NCBI RefSeq assembly: GCF_001687105.1
Contig: NZ_CP014595.1
Coordinates: forward strand, 2,679,001-2,743,000
Reading direction: 5' to 3'
DNA length: 64,000 bases
Source of the DNA: Salipiger sp. CCB-MM3
GTDB taxonomy: Bacteria > Pseudomonadota > Alphaproteobacteria > Rhodobacterales > Rhodobacteraceae
Part shown: in pieces, positions 55,633 to 64,000 of the stretch
How positions within the stretch are numbered: the first letter of the stretch is position 1
Layout of the letters: each line of letters opens with the position of its first letter
Translations under genes and position numbers: made by a program
Notes under the pieces: model-generated
The model's input: only the letters and a program-made list of their open reading frames with translations
Told to the model about the DNA's origin: nothing
Databases searched by the model: none

Positions 55633-57725
55633 GGCTGGCGGGCCGATGCGCGGCGCTGGCGGTCTTGGGGCTTTGGGCGAGCGCGGCGCCTGCCTTCGCA
55701 GCCGAGCTAGGCGCGCGCGAGGCAAGGGTGCTGGGGTGGCTGGCGGCGGTCGCAGTGCTGGCCTTGGTGCTGGGCGGCGGCTTGGCCCTGCGCGGCTATC
55801 GCAGCTTTGGTCTGCTTGCGGGGCTGTTTCTGCTGGGCAGCGCGGGGCGGCTGATGCTGCTGCGCGGGGTGTGGTTTCCGTCGCTTGCGCTGAAGCCCCT
55901 GAGCATCCCCGTCCTGATCGCGCTGGTGGCCCTTGCCCTGCAAGTGGTGGTGACGCTGCATGTGCTCTGGCGCCAGCGCATCGAGCTCTGCGCCGTGCTT
56001 GGCCGTGCCGGGACGCTGGTGCGGCTTTTGGGGCTACTTTGCGGGCTGGCGCTGCTGTCGGTCTCGCCCACCAGTTACGCCGCCAATGGGCAGCCTGCGG
56101 AGTATGTCGCGCACATTCTGCGCGGCGGGGTGATGTCGGCGCTTCAGGTGGCGACGCTCGGCGCGCTTCTGCTGGTGCCCGGGCCGAAGCTGCTGCGGCT
56201 TCCGCGCGGCGCAGTGCCGCTGGCCGCAAGCGCGGTTGCGCTGATCGCCTCTGCGCTGTTGGCCCGCTATGCATTTCAGAACATCCCGCATGTGGGTGAT
56301 GATCTGTGCTATCTGTTTCAGGCCAAGACACTCGCTAGCGGACATCTGACGGTGCCCGCGCCCCCCGAGGCGCTGCGCGAGGGGCTGAGCTACTATCTGC
56401 TCGATATCCAAGACGGGCGCTGGTTCTGCACCACCGCGCCGGGATACCCGCTACTGCTGGCGCTCGGCACGCTTGCAGGGGCGGCTTGGCTGGTCAATCC
56501 CATCCTCACGGCGCTTGCGGTGCTGATCGCCTATGACCTCGTGCGGCGGGCCAGCGGGCAGCGCGCGCTTGCGGCGCTCGTCGCGTGGCTCATGGCCTGC
56601 TCGCCATGGCTGTTGGCGACCGGCGCATCGCTGATGACCCAAAGCACCGCGCTTTGCATGGCCTTGCTGGGCTGGTGGTGTCTGGTGCGCGGCGGCGCGC
56701 TGCGTGAGGGGTCACGCGGGCAATTGTCACTGCCTTGGGCGGTGGCGGGCGGGCTGGCCATGGGCTGGGTGTTTACCACGCGCCAATACGACGGGCTGGT
56801 GGCGGGCGTCGTTACCGGCGCCGCGCTGCTGTCCCTGCGCCCCTTGCCGTGGCGCGCGGTGCTTGGCTATTGCGCGGGCTGCCTGATCACCGGGATGGTC
56901 TATTTCGCCTACAACTGGGCGATGACCGGCAATCCGCTGGTCGCGCCGTTGGCGCGGTACCTTCAGGCCGAATGGCCCACGACCCGCAACGCCTTTGGCT
57001 TTGGCCCGGACCTCGGGCCGCCCGCAGGCTCGTGGCAGCTGCTTGATTTTCGCGCGGGCCATTCGCTCTATGAAGGCACGATCAACACGCTGCAGAACAT
57101 GGCGTCGCTCAACCTCGAGGCGCTGGGATGGGCGACGGGATCGGCGCTTGCGGTGCTGTTGCTGCTGTTCCGGCGCTGGTCGCGGCCCGGCGCTGCCGCG
57201 TGGTTTCTGTTCGCGCTTTTTGCGGTGACGGTGGGCGGGCTGGTGTTCTACTGGTTCGCGGGCAGTTTCTACATCGGTCCGCGCTACTGGACGATCGCCA
57301 GCTTGCCGGTGTTTTACGCCGCCGCCGCCGGGCTGTTGGCGCTGAAGGACCGGCTGCCTGCTGCCGCGCAGGCGCGGCTCTGGGCGGTTGTCGCCTTGCT
57401 CTGCATCAGCGGGCTTTGCGTGTTCACCGCGTGGCGCGGGGCGGTGAAATACTACCAGTTCCGCGGCAATTACGCGGGGCTAAGGCTCGAGGATTTCGGC
57501 ACGGATCTGGTGTTTGTCTCCACCGAGGGCGATGTGCAATCGGCGCTGGTTCTCAACGATCCGTTCCTGCCGCCCGACAAGCCGATCTTTCTGCGCGCGT
57601 TGGGACCTGAGGCCGATGCCGCCGCAGCAGCCCTCTATCCAGAGCGTGGCACGTCGCATGTGCGTCTGGGCCCGAAAGGCTGGGTCAGCGAGGGGCAGGG
57701 CGGCGCCACGGAAAGCAGCCAGTGA
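55629..57725 (+). CDS. GT-C type membrane glycosyltransferase (ArnT/PMT-like)
   Basis: A 698-residue protein with a signal-like N-terminus and a dozen or more membrane segments. The first periplasmic loop has PHVGDDLCYLFQAKTLASGH, the acidic catalytic motif of GT-C enzymes that use lipid-linked sugars. WFCTTAPGYPLLLALGTLAG is also typical. It should transfer a sugar from a polyprenyl phosphate carrier to a surface acceptor. It is coupled to the GtrB-like gene. Its last 41 bases overlap the convergent gtrA-like gene. Confidence 0.82.
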   Translation: MRLAGRCAALAVLGLWASAAPAFAAELGAREARVLGWLAAVAVLALVLGGGLALRGYRSFGLLAGLFLLGSAGRLMLLRGVWFPSLALKPLSIPVLIALVALALQVVVTLHVLWRQRIELCAVLGRAGTLVRLLGLLCGLALLSVSPTSYAANGQPAEYVAHILRGGVMSALQVATLGALLLVPGPKLLRLPRGAVPLAASAVALIASALLARYAFQNIPHVGDDLCYLFQAKTLASGHLTVPAPPEALREGLSYYLLDIQDGRWFCTTAPGYPLLLALGTLAGAAWLVNPILTALAVLIAYDLVRRASGQRALAALVAWLMACSPWLLATGASLMTQSTALCMALLGWWCLVRGGALREGSRGQLSLPWAVAGGLAMGWVFTTRQYDGLVAGVVTGAALLSLRPLPWRAVLGYCAGCLITGMVYFAYNWAMTGNPLVAPLARYLQAEWPTTRNAFGFGPDLGPPAGSWQLLDFRAGHSLYEGTINTLQNMASLNLEALGWATGSALAVLLLLFRRWSRPGAAAWFLFALFAVTVGGLVFYWFAGSFYIGPRYWTIASLPVFYAAAAGLLALKDRLPAAAQARLWAVVALLCISGLCVFTAWRGAVKYYQFRGNYAGLRLEDFGTDLVFVSTEGDVQSALVLNDPFLPPDKPIFLRALGPEADAAAAALYPERGTSHVRLGPKGWVSEGQGGATESSQ

Positions 57726-58104
57726 GCACCCGGCCAATGGCGACATAAGACAGCACCGCGGCGACCGGCAGAAACAGCGCCTGCGCAAGCGCCGGGCCCA
57801 GCCCCAGATGCATCAGAGCGGCCAGCGCCCCGGCATTCATGCCGTAGATGGCCAGATAGGCGGCCAGATAGCCCGGCAGCCGCTGGAAACCGCGCACGGC
57901 AAAGACGAGCCGGGCATGGGTTTGATAGTTCCAAAGCACACCAAGCACGAAGGCCAGCGCCAAGGCCAGTTGCGGCGGGATGCCCAGCATGACCAGCAGG
58001 GCGAAGACCACATAGCCAAACAGCGTATTGAGCAGACCCACCGCAAGGAACTTTATGAAGCGAAGGGTATCTGGCGTGTTCAGCGCCGCCGACAAACGCC
58101 TCAC
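57685..58104 (-). CDS. GtrA-like flippase family protein
   Basis: A 139-residue protein with four membrane segments: FIKFLAVGLLNTLFGYVVFA, LALALAFVLGVLWNYQTHAR, the third near residue 85 and the last near 110. FLAVGLLNTLFGY and LWNYQTHARLVF are the GtrA family signature. It is thought to move polyprenyl-linked sugars across the membrane. The GTG start follows GGAGG and overlaps the epimerase stop codon (GTGA). It pairs functionally with the GtrB-like enzyme encoded on the opposite strand. Confidence 0.88.
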   Translation of the reverse strand: MRRLSAALNTPDTLRFIKFLAVGLLNTLFGYVVFALLVMLGIPPQLALALAFVLGVLWNYQTHARLVFAVRGFQRLPGYLAAYLAIYGMNAGALAALMHLGLGPALAQALFLPVAAVLSYVAIGRVLTGCFPWRRPAPR

Positions 58105-58991
58105 AGAACCTCCTCGGCCCGCAGAACCGCGGTAACTGCCTCGGGCCAGCTGAGCCTTGGACGAAACCCAAGCGCGGCGCGCAGGCGTGTGACATCGGCG
58201 GCAAGAAGATCGGGGTCCCCCGCAGCGCGCGGGCGTGCGCCAAGGAGGACCCGGTTCTCGGCGTGCAATTGTCGCGCCAGCTCTCCGATCAGCTGCCGCA
58301 CTTCCACCGGATCGCCATGGCCGACGTTGACGGCTCCGGTCAGGTCTTCGGCATCGCACAGCAGCGACAGCGCCCGCCCAAGATCGTCTACATGCAGAAA
58401 ATCGCGCCTCTGGCGACCGTCGGTGCAGGCCACCGTCTCGCCAGCGGCAAGCCCCTGTATCAGGTCGCCGAACAGCCGCCCCCTTGGCTCGCCGGGTCCG
58501 AAGACAAAGAACATCCGCGCCCATGCGAGCGAAAGCCCGAGCGCAGGCGCGGCCCCGCAAAGCGCCAGACCGGTGGCTGCCTTGGCGGCCCCATAGGCGG
58601 TTGCCGGGCGCAGGGGGGTCGCCTCGCTGAATGTGCCCGCGCTCCAGTCATATTCAGCGCAGCTGCCCGCCGCGACCACCCGGCGGCCGCCAATGGCGGC
58701 GAAGTCCTGAACGAGGCCGAGCGAGTGACGCACCCAGTCCAGATTTTCCGCGCCGTGCCAGCGCGCCGGGCCGGTGAGCCAAGCCAGATGCAGGAGCGTG
58801 TCGGCCTCAGCATGCGCCACGGCGTGTTTGCGGGCGGTCGGGTCGGTCAGATCGCAGGCGACGGGGGTTGCGCCGGGCAGGGCGCTGCCGCGCCGCGACA
58901 TCGCCCACAGCTGATGGCCCTGCGCGGCAAGCGCGGCCACTGCCGCCCGCCCGATGAGCCCGGTGGCGCCGGTGACGAGCACCCGCGCCAT
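58101..58991 (-). CDS. NAD-dependent epimerase/dehydratase-family sugar reductase
   Basis: A 296-residue extended SDR protein. VLVTGATGLIGRAAVAAL binds the cofactor. The Tyr-x3-Lys is in TAYGAAKAATG, and FLHVDDLGRAL is a common nucleotide-sugar contact. In a cluster with rfbF, rfbG and a C-methyltransferase it probably reduces or epimerises the CDP-4-keto-sugar. The start overlaps the methyltransferase stop by one base (TGATG). Confidence 0.85.
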   Translation of the reverse strand: MARVLVTGATGLIGRAAVAALAAQGHQLWAMSRRGSALPGATPVACDLTDPTARKHAVAHAEADTLLHLAWLTGPARWHGAENLDWVRHSLGLVQDFAAIGGRRVVAAGSCAEYDWSAGTFSEATPLRPATAYGAAKAATGLALCGAAPALGLSLAWARMFFVFGPGEPRGRLFGDLIQGLAAGETVACTDGRQRRDFLHVDDLGRALSLLCDAEDLTGAVNVGHGDPVEVRQLIGELARQLHAENRVLLGARPRAAGDPDLLAADVTRLRAALGFRPRLSWPEAVTAVLRAEEVL

Positions 58992-60250
58992 CAGCCGAAG
59001 GCGATCCGCGGCACTGCGGTGACAAAGCGCGTGCCCTTCTCGGCAAGCGCGGCCTCTTGCCGGGTCACCTCGTCGCGGATGTTCCACGGCAGGATCAGCA
59101 GATCGTCGGGACGGCAGCTTTGCAGCATCTCTGGCGGGTGCACCGGAATGCGGCTGCCGGGCAGAAGGGTGCTTTGCTTGGCCGGGTTGCGATCGACGCA
59201 ATAGGCGATCAGGTCCGGCCCGATGCCAGCATAGTTCAGCAGCGTGTTGCCCTTGGCGGCGGCACCATAGGCGGCGACCCGGCGGCCTTCGGATTTGGCC
59301 GCCTGCAGATAGGCGAGGAGCCCGTCGCGCAGGTCTTCGCAGCGCGGCGCAAAGCCCTGATATCCGGCGGCCTCGTCCAGCTTTGCCGCGCTTTCCTGCG
59401 CGCGCACTTTTGCAAGACCCGGACCTTCGGGATGGTCCGCCTCGCTCCTGCAGGCAAAGACCCGAAGCGAGCCGCCATGCGTCGGGATCTGCTCGACATC
59501 GAAGACACGCAGGCCGTGCCGGGCGAAAAGGATCTCCACCGCGAGCAGCGACAGATAGGAATAATGCTCGTGATAGATCGTGTCGAACTGGACCTTCTCG
59601 ATGAGGTTCAGCAGATGCGGAAATTCCACCGTGTAGATTGCGTTTGCCTCGAGCAGCACCGCCACGCCTGCCACGAAATCGTTGATGTCGGGCACATGCG
59701 CCAGCACATTCGCCGAGCAGATGAGATCCGGGCGCTGCCCTTCGGATTTGAGCCGTCTGGCCAAAGCTTCGCCGAAGAAATCCACCTCGGTCGGCACGCC
59801 GCGGGCAATGGCGGCCTCGGCCACCCCGGCAGAAGGCTCGACCCCAAGCACCGGGATGCCGCGCTCGACGAAATATTGCAGCAGATAGCCATCGTTCGAG
59901 GCGATCTCGATCACCAGACTGCGCGGCCCGAGGTCAAGCCGGTCGGTCATCGCCTCGGCGTAGCGGCGACAATGGGCCAGCCAGCTCTCCGAGAAAGACG
60001 AGAAATAGGCATAATCGGCAGAGAAAATCTGCTCGGCGGGCACGGCGTCTTCGACCTGCGCCAGCCAGCAGCTTTGACACACGCGCGCGTGCAGCGGGTA
60101 GCGCGCATCCTGAGTGGTGCTCTGGTCCAGCGGCACATAGGAATTGGCCAGCGGTGACAAGCCAAGGTCCACAAGGGTGAGGGTCAGGGGGGCGCCGCAG
60201 GCGCGGCAGGGGGGATGGTCGGTCAACACGGCGTCTCCGTCTGGGCACAT
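58991..60250 (-). CDS. Sugar C-methyltransferase (NovU/TylCIII-like)
   Basis: A 419-residue SAM-dependent enzyme. The N-terminal zinc finger has CRACGAPLTL and CQSCWLAQ pairs. The Rossmann motif is LVIEIASNDGYLLQYFVERG, then FDTIYHEHYSYLSLL, HGGSLRVFACR and a C-terminal domain with VAAYGAAAKGNTLLNY and PWNIRDEV. This three-part architecture belongs to NDP-ketosugar C-methyltransferases. It would add a branch methyl to a CDP-4-keto-deoxysugar. A GTG at 60229 with GGAG before it is an alternative start; the ATG at 60250 has GAGG. Confidence 0.9.
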   Translation of the reverse strand: MCPDGDAVLTDHPPCRACGAPLTLTLVDLGLSPLANSYVPLDQSTTQDARYPLHARVCQSCWLAQVEDAVPAEQIFSADYAYFSSFSESWLAHCRRYAEAMTDRLDLGPRSLVIEIASNDGYLLQYFVERGIPVLGVEPSAGVAEAAIARGVPTEVDFFGEALARRLKSEGQRPDLICSANVLAHVPDINDFVAGVAVLLEANAIYTVEFPHLLNLIEKVQFDTIYHEHYSYLSLLAVEILFARHGLRVFDVEQIPTHGGSLRVFACRSEADHPEGPGLAKVRAQESAAKLDEAAGYQGFAPRCEDLRDGLLAYLQAAKSEGRRVAAYGAAAKGNTLLNYAGIGPDLIAYCVDRNPAKQSTLLPGSRIPVHPPEMLQSCRPDDLLILPWNIRDEVTRQEAALAEKGTRFVTAVPRIAFG

Positions 60251-61323
60251 CGGCGGGCCTCGTAGCTGGCGATCTGGGCGCGGCACAGCGCCGCGGCAGG
60301 GGTGCCGCGGTGCAGCCCGCCATACCAATCGGCGGTCATCGCGACGGTCTCGGTGAAGCCAAGCGCCGGGGTCCACCCCAGCGCGGTCCGCGCCTGTGTG
60401 GCATCGATCCGCAGCAGATGGGCCTCGTGCAGATCGGCGGCAGCGGGATCGATCTCGATCCGGCCCTGACCCAAGCCGGCAACCACCGCCCGCGCCACAT
60501 CTATCACCGGGCGCTCGTCGTCGCGGCTTGGGCCGAAATTCCATCCCTGATCCACTGGCGCGCCGTCAAGCAGCGCCCCCGCGAGGCGCATGTATCCATC
60601 CAGCGCCTCGAGCACATGCTGCCATGGCCGGATGGCATTGGGCTGCCGCAGAACCACACACCCGGTGGCCCCAAGACAGCCGCGCACGATGTCGGGCACC
60701 AGCCGGTCCTCGGCCCAATCGCCGCCGCCGATCACATTGCCCGCGCGGGCGCAGGCGATGCGCGCAGGATGGGGGGCGCCGGGCCCGTAGAAATACGAGC
60801 GGCGCATGGCCGCTGCGGCGATCTCGGTCGCGCCTTTTGAGGCAGAGTAGGGATCATGCCCGCCCATCGGATCGGTTTCCCGATATCCCCAGATCTGACC
60901 GCTGTTCTCGTAGACCTTGTCGGAGGTCACCACCACTGCCGCGCGAAAGGAGGGCGCGGCGCGCAGCGCATCCAGCAATTGCACCGTTCCAAGCACGTTC
61001 GAGGCAAATGTCGCCACCGGCTCGCGGTAGGACCGCCGCACCAGCGCTTGCGCCGCAAGGTGAAACACCACTTCGGGATCGCAATCGGCGATGGCGGCGT
61101 CAAGCGCCGCCCGGTCGTTCAGATCGGCCTCTACCGAGCGGATGCGGCCATCGTCCAGCATTCGCCAGAGGCTTTCGCCCGGCTCGGCGGGCAGCGCATA
61201 GCCGGTGACCTTCGCACCGTGCTCGGCCAGCCAAGCGGCGAGCCATGCGCCCTTGAACCCGGTGTGCCCGGTCACCAGCACACGGCGTCCGGCCAGTCGC
61301 TGCGCCGCTACCATACTTTCCAT
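60223..61323 (-). CDS. rfbG: CDP-glucose 4,6-dehydratase
   Basis: A 366-residue extended SDR enzyme converting CDP-glucose to CDP-4-keto-6-deoxyglucose. VLVTGHTGFKGAWLAAWLAE is the Rossmann motif, VVTSDKVYEN the catalytic Thr/Ser-Asp-Lys region and YSASKGATE the Tyr-x3-Lys. Its start overlaps the rfbF stop and its end overlaps the methyltransferase start. I chose the ATG at 61323; a nearer one at 61314 is possible. Confidence 0.93.
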   Translation of the reverse strand: MESMVAAQRLAGRRVLVTGHTGFKGAWLAAWLAEHGAKVTGYALPAEPGESLWRMLDDGRIRSVEADLNDRAALDAAIADCDPEVVFHLAAQALVRRSYREPVATFASNVLGTVQLLDALRAAPSFRAAVVVTSDKVYENSGQIWGYRETDPMGGHDPYSASKGATEIAAAAMRRSYFYGPGAPHPARIACARAGNVIGGGDWAEDRLVPDIVRGCLGATGCVVLRQPNAIRPWQHVLEALDGYMRLAGALLDGAPVDQGWNFGPSRDDERPVIDVARAVVAGLGQGRIEIDPAAADLHEAHLLRIDATQARTALGWTPALGFTETVAMTADWYGGLHRGTPAAALCRAQIASYEARRCAQTETPC

Positions 61324-62078
61324 GGGGCCCTGCCGCTCGACCAATGCTCCTCGAGTTCCTGACGCTCGCGCACCGTGTCCATTGGCTGCCAGAAGCCCCG
61401 ATGTTCAAAGGCCTGCAACTGGCCGTCAGAGGCGAGGCTGATCAGGGGCTCGCGCTCCCAGACGGTTGCGTCATCTTCCAGATAACAGCCGACGTCCGGC
61501 GACAGCACAAAGAACCCGCCGTTGATCAGCCCGCCTTCGCCCAAGGGCTTTTCCGAAAAAGAGGTGACCTCGTCGCCATTGAGCTCCAGCCGACCAAAGC
61601 GGCGCGGGGGCGGCACTGCGGCGACGGTGGCAAGTCGTCCATGGCTGCGGTGGAATTCAAGCTCGGCGGTCAGGTCGATGTCCGCGACGCCATCGCCATA
61701 GGTCAGGCAGAAGGCTTCATCGTCCTCGACCAGATGCAGCACCCGCTTCAACCGCCCGCCGGTCATCGCCGTCTGGCCAGTGTCGATCATATGGATCACC
61801 CATGGCTCTGACTGGTTGCGGGTGATCCGCAGATTGCCGGTCGAGAGGTCAATGGTGGCATCCGAGGAATGCAGAAAGTAATTGGCGAAATATTCTTTGA
61901 TCACATAGCCTCGATAGCCAAGGCATACGATAAATTCGTTGATCCCATGGGCGCTGTATATCTTCATGATGTGCCACAGGATCGGGTAGCCGCCGATGTC
62001 TACCATGGGCTTTGGGATCCGCACGGTCTCTTCCGCAAGACGGGTGCCAAGGCCGCCCGCAAGGATCACACATTTCAC
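61308..62078 (-). CDS. rfbF: Glucose-1-phosphate cytidylyltransferase
   Basis: A 256-residue nucleotidyltransferase making CDP-glucose from CTP and glucose-1-phosphate. KCVILAGGLGTRLAEETVRI is the signature, KPMVDIGGYPILWHIMKIYS follows, and LTYGDGVADIDL and GFWQPMDTVRERQELE complete the pattern. It opens the CDP-sugar branch used by rfbG and the methyltransferase. Confidence 0.95.
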   Translation of the reverse strand: MKCVILAGGLGTRLAEETVRIPKPMVDIGGYPILWHIMKIYSAHGINEFIVCLGYRGYVIKEYFANYFLHSSDATIDLSTGNLRITRNQSEPWVIHMIDTGQTAMTGGRLKRVLHLVEDDEAFCLTYGDGVADIDLTAELEFHRSHGRLATVAAVPPPRRFGRLELNGDEVTSFSEKPLGEGGLINGGFFVLSPDVGCYLEDDATVWEREPLISLASDGQLQAFEHRGFWQPMDTVRERQELEEHWSSGRAPWKVW

Positions 62079-62307
62079 GTCGATCCCTCCGTGGCTTCGG
62101 TGGGATTGGCGGCGGCGTGGCAGCGGGCTTGAACTGGCGTCACGCGGTGTGCCGGGCCAGGGTCACGCGGTCCGCGATGTGCTGTCATTCAATGATCCTC
62201 CTGTCGGCAGGGCCGTATGGGGCCTTGCGCAACCTCGGTGACGTACAAATTGGGCTGGCACGGGGGCGCGAGTGAAATCAGCGATGACGTGCCGGTCGGA
62301 ACCGCAG

Positions 62308-63327
62308 CTATTGGGCGCTGCGGGGGGAAATGTATTTGGCTTCGAAAAGGCAGTAGACGAAGGCGACACTGCTGTAGATGTAGTAAATCTGATGAAACGA
62401 TACCGCAAAGATGGCAAAGGCAAAGCCACCATTTGCTTTCATGAAACGGTAGAGAGATGCGTTCGCGAGGATGCACAGAATGAAGATCGCGAAGACGGCG
62501 GGCCAGGCCGCCGGGTAAAACGGCAGCATCAGAAGGCCGAGGAGGAGCAGCAGCGCAAGGCCCGCCCGGAAACGCTCGGCCACGCTGATGTTCAAATCGT
62601 CGCTGAGACCTTCGCGCGTGATCAACAGCCGCGACCATGGAAGCGCGCGCATGAAGATGTCGGTCCGCAGCACGCTGGAAAATGTCCAGACTTTGAGGTG
62701 TTTGCCCAGCAGATCCGGCAAGAGCAGGATGCGCCCGCCCTTATGCCGCAGCCGATAGCCCAGATCGATGTCCTCGATGGAGGGCTGGGTAAATGTCTCG
62801 ACGTCGAAGCCGCCGATTTCCAGAAAGGCCGATTTGCGTACCGCGCCGCAGCCGGCCCAAAAGGTAGATGCCTCGCTGGGCGCGCGCTGATGGTAATAAC
62901 GGTGCACCAGATTTTTGTACTGGCTGATCCATGATGTCCCCCGAGGCGCATCGTCGTAAGAGCCAAAGACCGCCACTACGTCGGGCGATGTGAAAGCCCT
63001 GCGGATCAAGGCTGGCCCGGCGGGATCGGCCACCACGTCGGAATCCACGAACCACAGGATCTCGCCGTCCGCATGTCGGGCGGCAAGATTGCGCGCGGCA
63101 CCGGGGCCGCCGTTGCGCTCGGCAATGATGACCTCAGCACCAAGTACGCGCGCACGCGCTGCGGTGGTGTCGGTCGATCTGTCGTCGATGACCAGAATCT
63201 GGTCGATCTCCCCGGCCTCGTGCATCTGCAGCAGCGGCGTCAGCACATCCGCCATCAGTTCGGCCGCATTATAGGCGGGCATCACCACGGTAATCTTGGC
63301 CCTTGCGGAATGTTCATCTTTGCTCAT
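62308..63327 (-). CDS. Glycosyltransferase family 2 protein with C-terminal membrane helices
   Basis: A 339-residue enzyme. ITVVMPAYNAAELMADVL and DDRSTDTTAARA are the nucleotide site, WFVDSDVVADP the DxD-like motif and PSIEDIDLGYRLRHKGGR the EDxxL region. Three hydrophobic segments lie at the C-terminus (about residues 255-330). It probably extends a surface polysaccharide. Donor and acceptor are unknown. I start at MSKDEHS. Confidence 0.86.
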   Translation of the reverse strand: MSKDEHSARAKITVVMPAYNAAELMADVLTPLLQMHEAGEIDQILVIDDRSTDTTAARARVLGAEVIIAERNGGPGAARNLAARHADGEILWFVDSDVVADPAGPALIRRAFTSPDVVAVFGSYDDAPRGTSWISQYKNLVHRYYHQRAPSEASTFWAGCGAVRKSAFLEIGGFDVETFTQPSIEDIDLGYRLRHKGGRILLLPDLLGKHLKVWTFSSVLRTDIFMRALPWSRLLITREGLSDDLNISVAERFRAGLALLLLLGLLMLPFYPAAWPAVFAIFILCILANASLYRFMKANGGFAFAIFAVSFHQIYYIYSSVAFVYCLFEAKYISPRSAQ

Positions 63328-63343
63328 GCAGATTGATCGCACT

Positions 63344-64000
63344 CTATTCGCTTGGGATTGAGGTCTTTGGCTTCACGAAGCGGGCCGCTGTCGAGGACTG
63401 GATCGCTGGTCGGACCGCGACGAGCAGAACCGCCGCCATCGGTAGCAGAAAAAGAACCCGCGCCCCATAGCGCGCGGCGGGCTGCGACACGGCTCCGCAG
63501 ACGAAGGCGTTGGCGATGATCCCCACAAGGATGAAGAGGGCCCAGCACCGCAGTTGAAGCGGAAGCCCTGATCGCGGCCAGAGAACCAGCGAAAGGATCA
63601 GCACGGTCGAGACGGCATAGGCGGCGGCGTGAAGCGTGTTTGTCTGATCCATCCACGGCTGACGCGTGGAAAGCCGCGCGTCGTCGAAATGAGGCGGCAG
63701 ATCAAAGGCGCTCCTGCGGATTGCGCTAAGTTCGCGGGGCTCGGTGATCGTTGTGCCCGCTGAATACTTGCGAAGCTGGATCAGCGTATTTCTGGTGACC
63801 GCGGCAAACACGCTGAGCGGCTTTGAGGTGAAGACGTCTTTGGCGAAATCGACTTGCTCGGCCATGATTTGCCGTTGCGTCTCTTTGGGGAGCAGCGCCA
63901 AGGATCCAAGGTCGGGCTGTTTCTCAAAGAGAATGTTGTATGGCGTCACCCGCTGCGGCTCGTTGAGCATCGGCAAGAGCGCACAGCTGGCGACCTCGGG
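63344..64000 (-). CDS. C-terminal part of a membrane protein, cut by the window edge
   Basis: The frame is open to base 64000, so only the last ~218 residues are seen. A soluble stretch (KQPDLGSLALLPKETQRQIM) is followed by three or four membrane segments (AAYAVSTVLILSLVLW; CWALFILVGIIANAFVCGAV; ARVLFLLPMAAVLLVAV). No family is recognised. It lies 16 bases before the GT2 gene on the same strand, so it belongs to the sugar cluster. Confidence 0.7.
   Translation of the reverse strand, partial: PEVASCALLPMLNEPQRVTPYNILFEKQPDLGSLALLPKETQRQIMAEQVDFAKDVFTSKPLSVFAAVTRNTLIQLRKYSAGTTITEPRELSAIRRSAFDLPPHFDDARLSTRQPWMDQTNTLHAAAYAVSTVLILSLVLWPRSGLPLQLRCWALFILVGIIANAFVCGAVSQPAARYGARVLFLLPMAAVLLVAVRPAIQSSTAARFVKPKTSIPSE

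Overview
The window is a GC-rich, gene-dense stretch of chromosome from an alphaproteobacterium, most likely a member of the Rhodobacteraceae (Roseobacter group). The evidence is the PhyR/NepR/EcfG general stress response locus, the yajC-secD-secF-(Mth938-like)-ccmABCDG block, the acs / sodium-solute symporter / DUF294 / DnaQ-like cluster, TRAP transporters, the DUF3445 haem protein family and glnB-glnA. This assignment is inference from gene content; there is no rRNA here and only one tRNA (Leu, anticodon UAG).

Layout. 1-4.7 kb: an ABC-F ATPase, an unusual ArsR-type HTH fused to a degenerate low-molecular-weight phosphatase fold, and a membrane-bound DnaQ-type exonuclease. 4.7-11.5 kb: an acetate module read on the minus strand (acs, adk, DUF4212 small subunit, symporter, then a cNMP/CBS/DUF294 regulator). 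11.9-15.1 kb: a DctPQM TRAP transporter. 15.3-22.0 kb: a general stress response region (two small membrane proteins, phyR, nepR-ecfG, an HWE/HisKA_2 kinase, an amidoligase/glutamine-amidotransferase pair, a PRC-barrel protein and a 36-residue membrane peptide), with perfect EcfG-type promoters (GGAAC-N16-CGTT) at two divergent junctions. 22.3-31.1 kb: 2-oxoglutarate semialdehyde dehydrogenase, der, DoxX, a TspO-like protein, serS, a trypsin-like protease and a frameshifted membrane pentapeptide-repeat gene. 31.3-38 kb: protein secretion (YajC/SecD/SecF) and cytochrome c maturation. 38-46.7 kb: bioY, a Nudix protein, a DUF3445 haem protein, a MltB-like transglycosylase, glnBA, nnr, a lone Hint domain and tRNA-Leu. 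46.8-54.2 kb: a PAP2 protein, a glycine-betaine-type ABC transporter beside a homocysteine methyltransferase, and fabG-acpP. 54.6-64 kb: a surface-sugar cluster (two GT2 enzymes, a GT-C membrane glycosyltransferase, GtrA, rfbF, rfbG, a NovU-like C-methyltransferase and an NDP-sugar epimerase/reductase); its last membrane gene runs off the window edge.

How the genes work together. Acs makes AMP, and the translationally coupled adenylate kinase can recycle it while the symporter brings in the carboxylate. Two identical TGGTATACCA palindromes, one before the TRAP operon and one before the 2-oxoglutarate semialdehyde dehydrogenase gene, suggest a shared GntR-type regulator for uptake and oxidation of a sugar acid. 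Kinase, PhyR, NepR and EcfG form the stress-signalling core, and the amidoligase/amidotransferase pair that overlaps the kinase gene is the strongest candidate here for an undescribed function. fabG-acpP lacks its usual partners fabD and fabF, and the sugar cluster begins just past acpP after an AT-richer junction, which suggests an accessory region inserted there.
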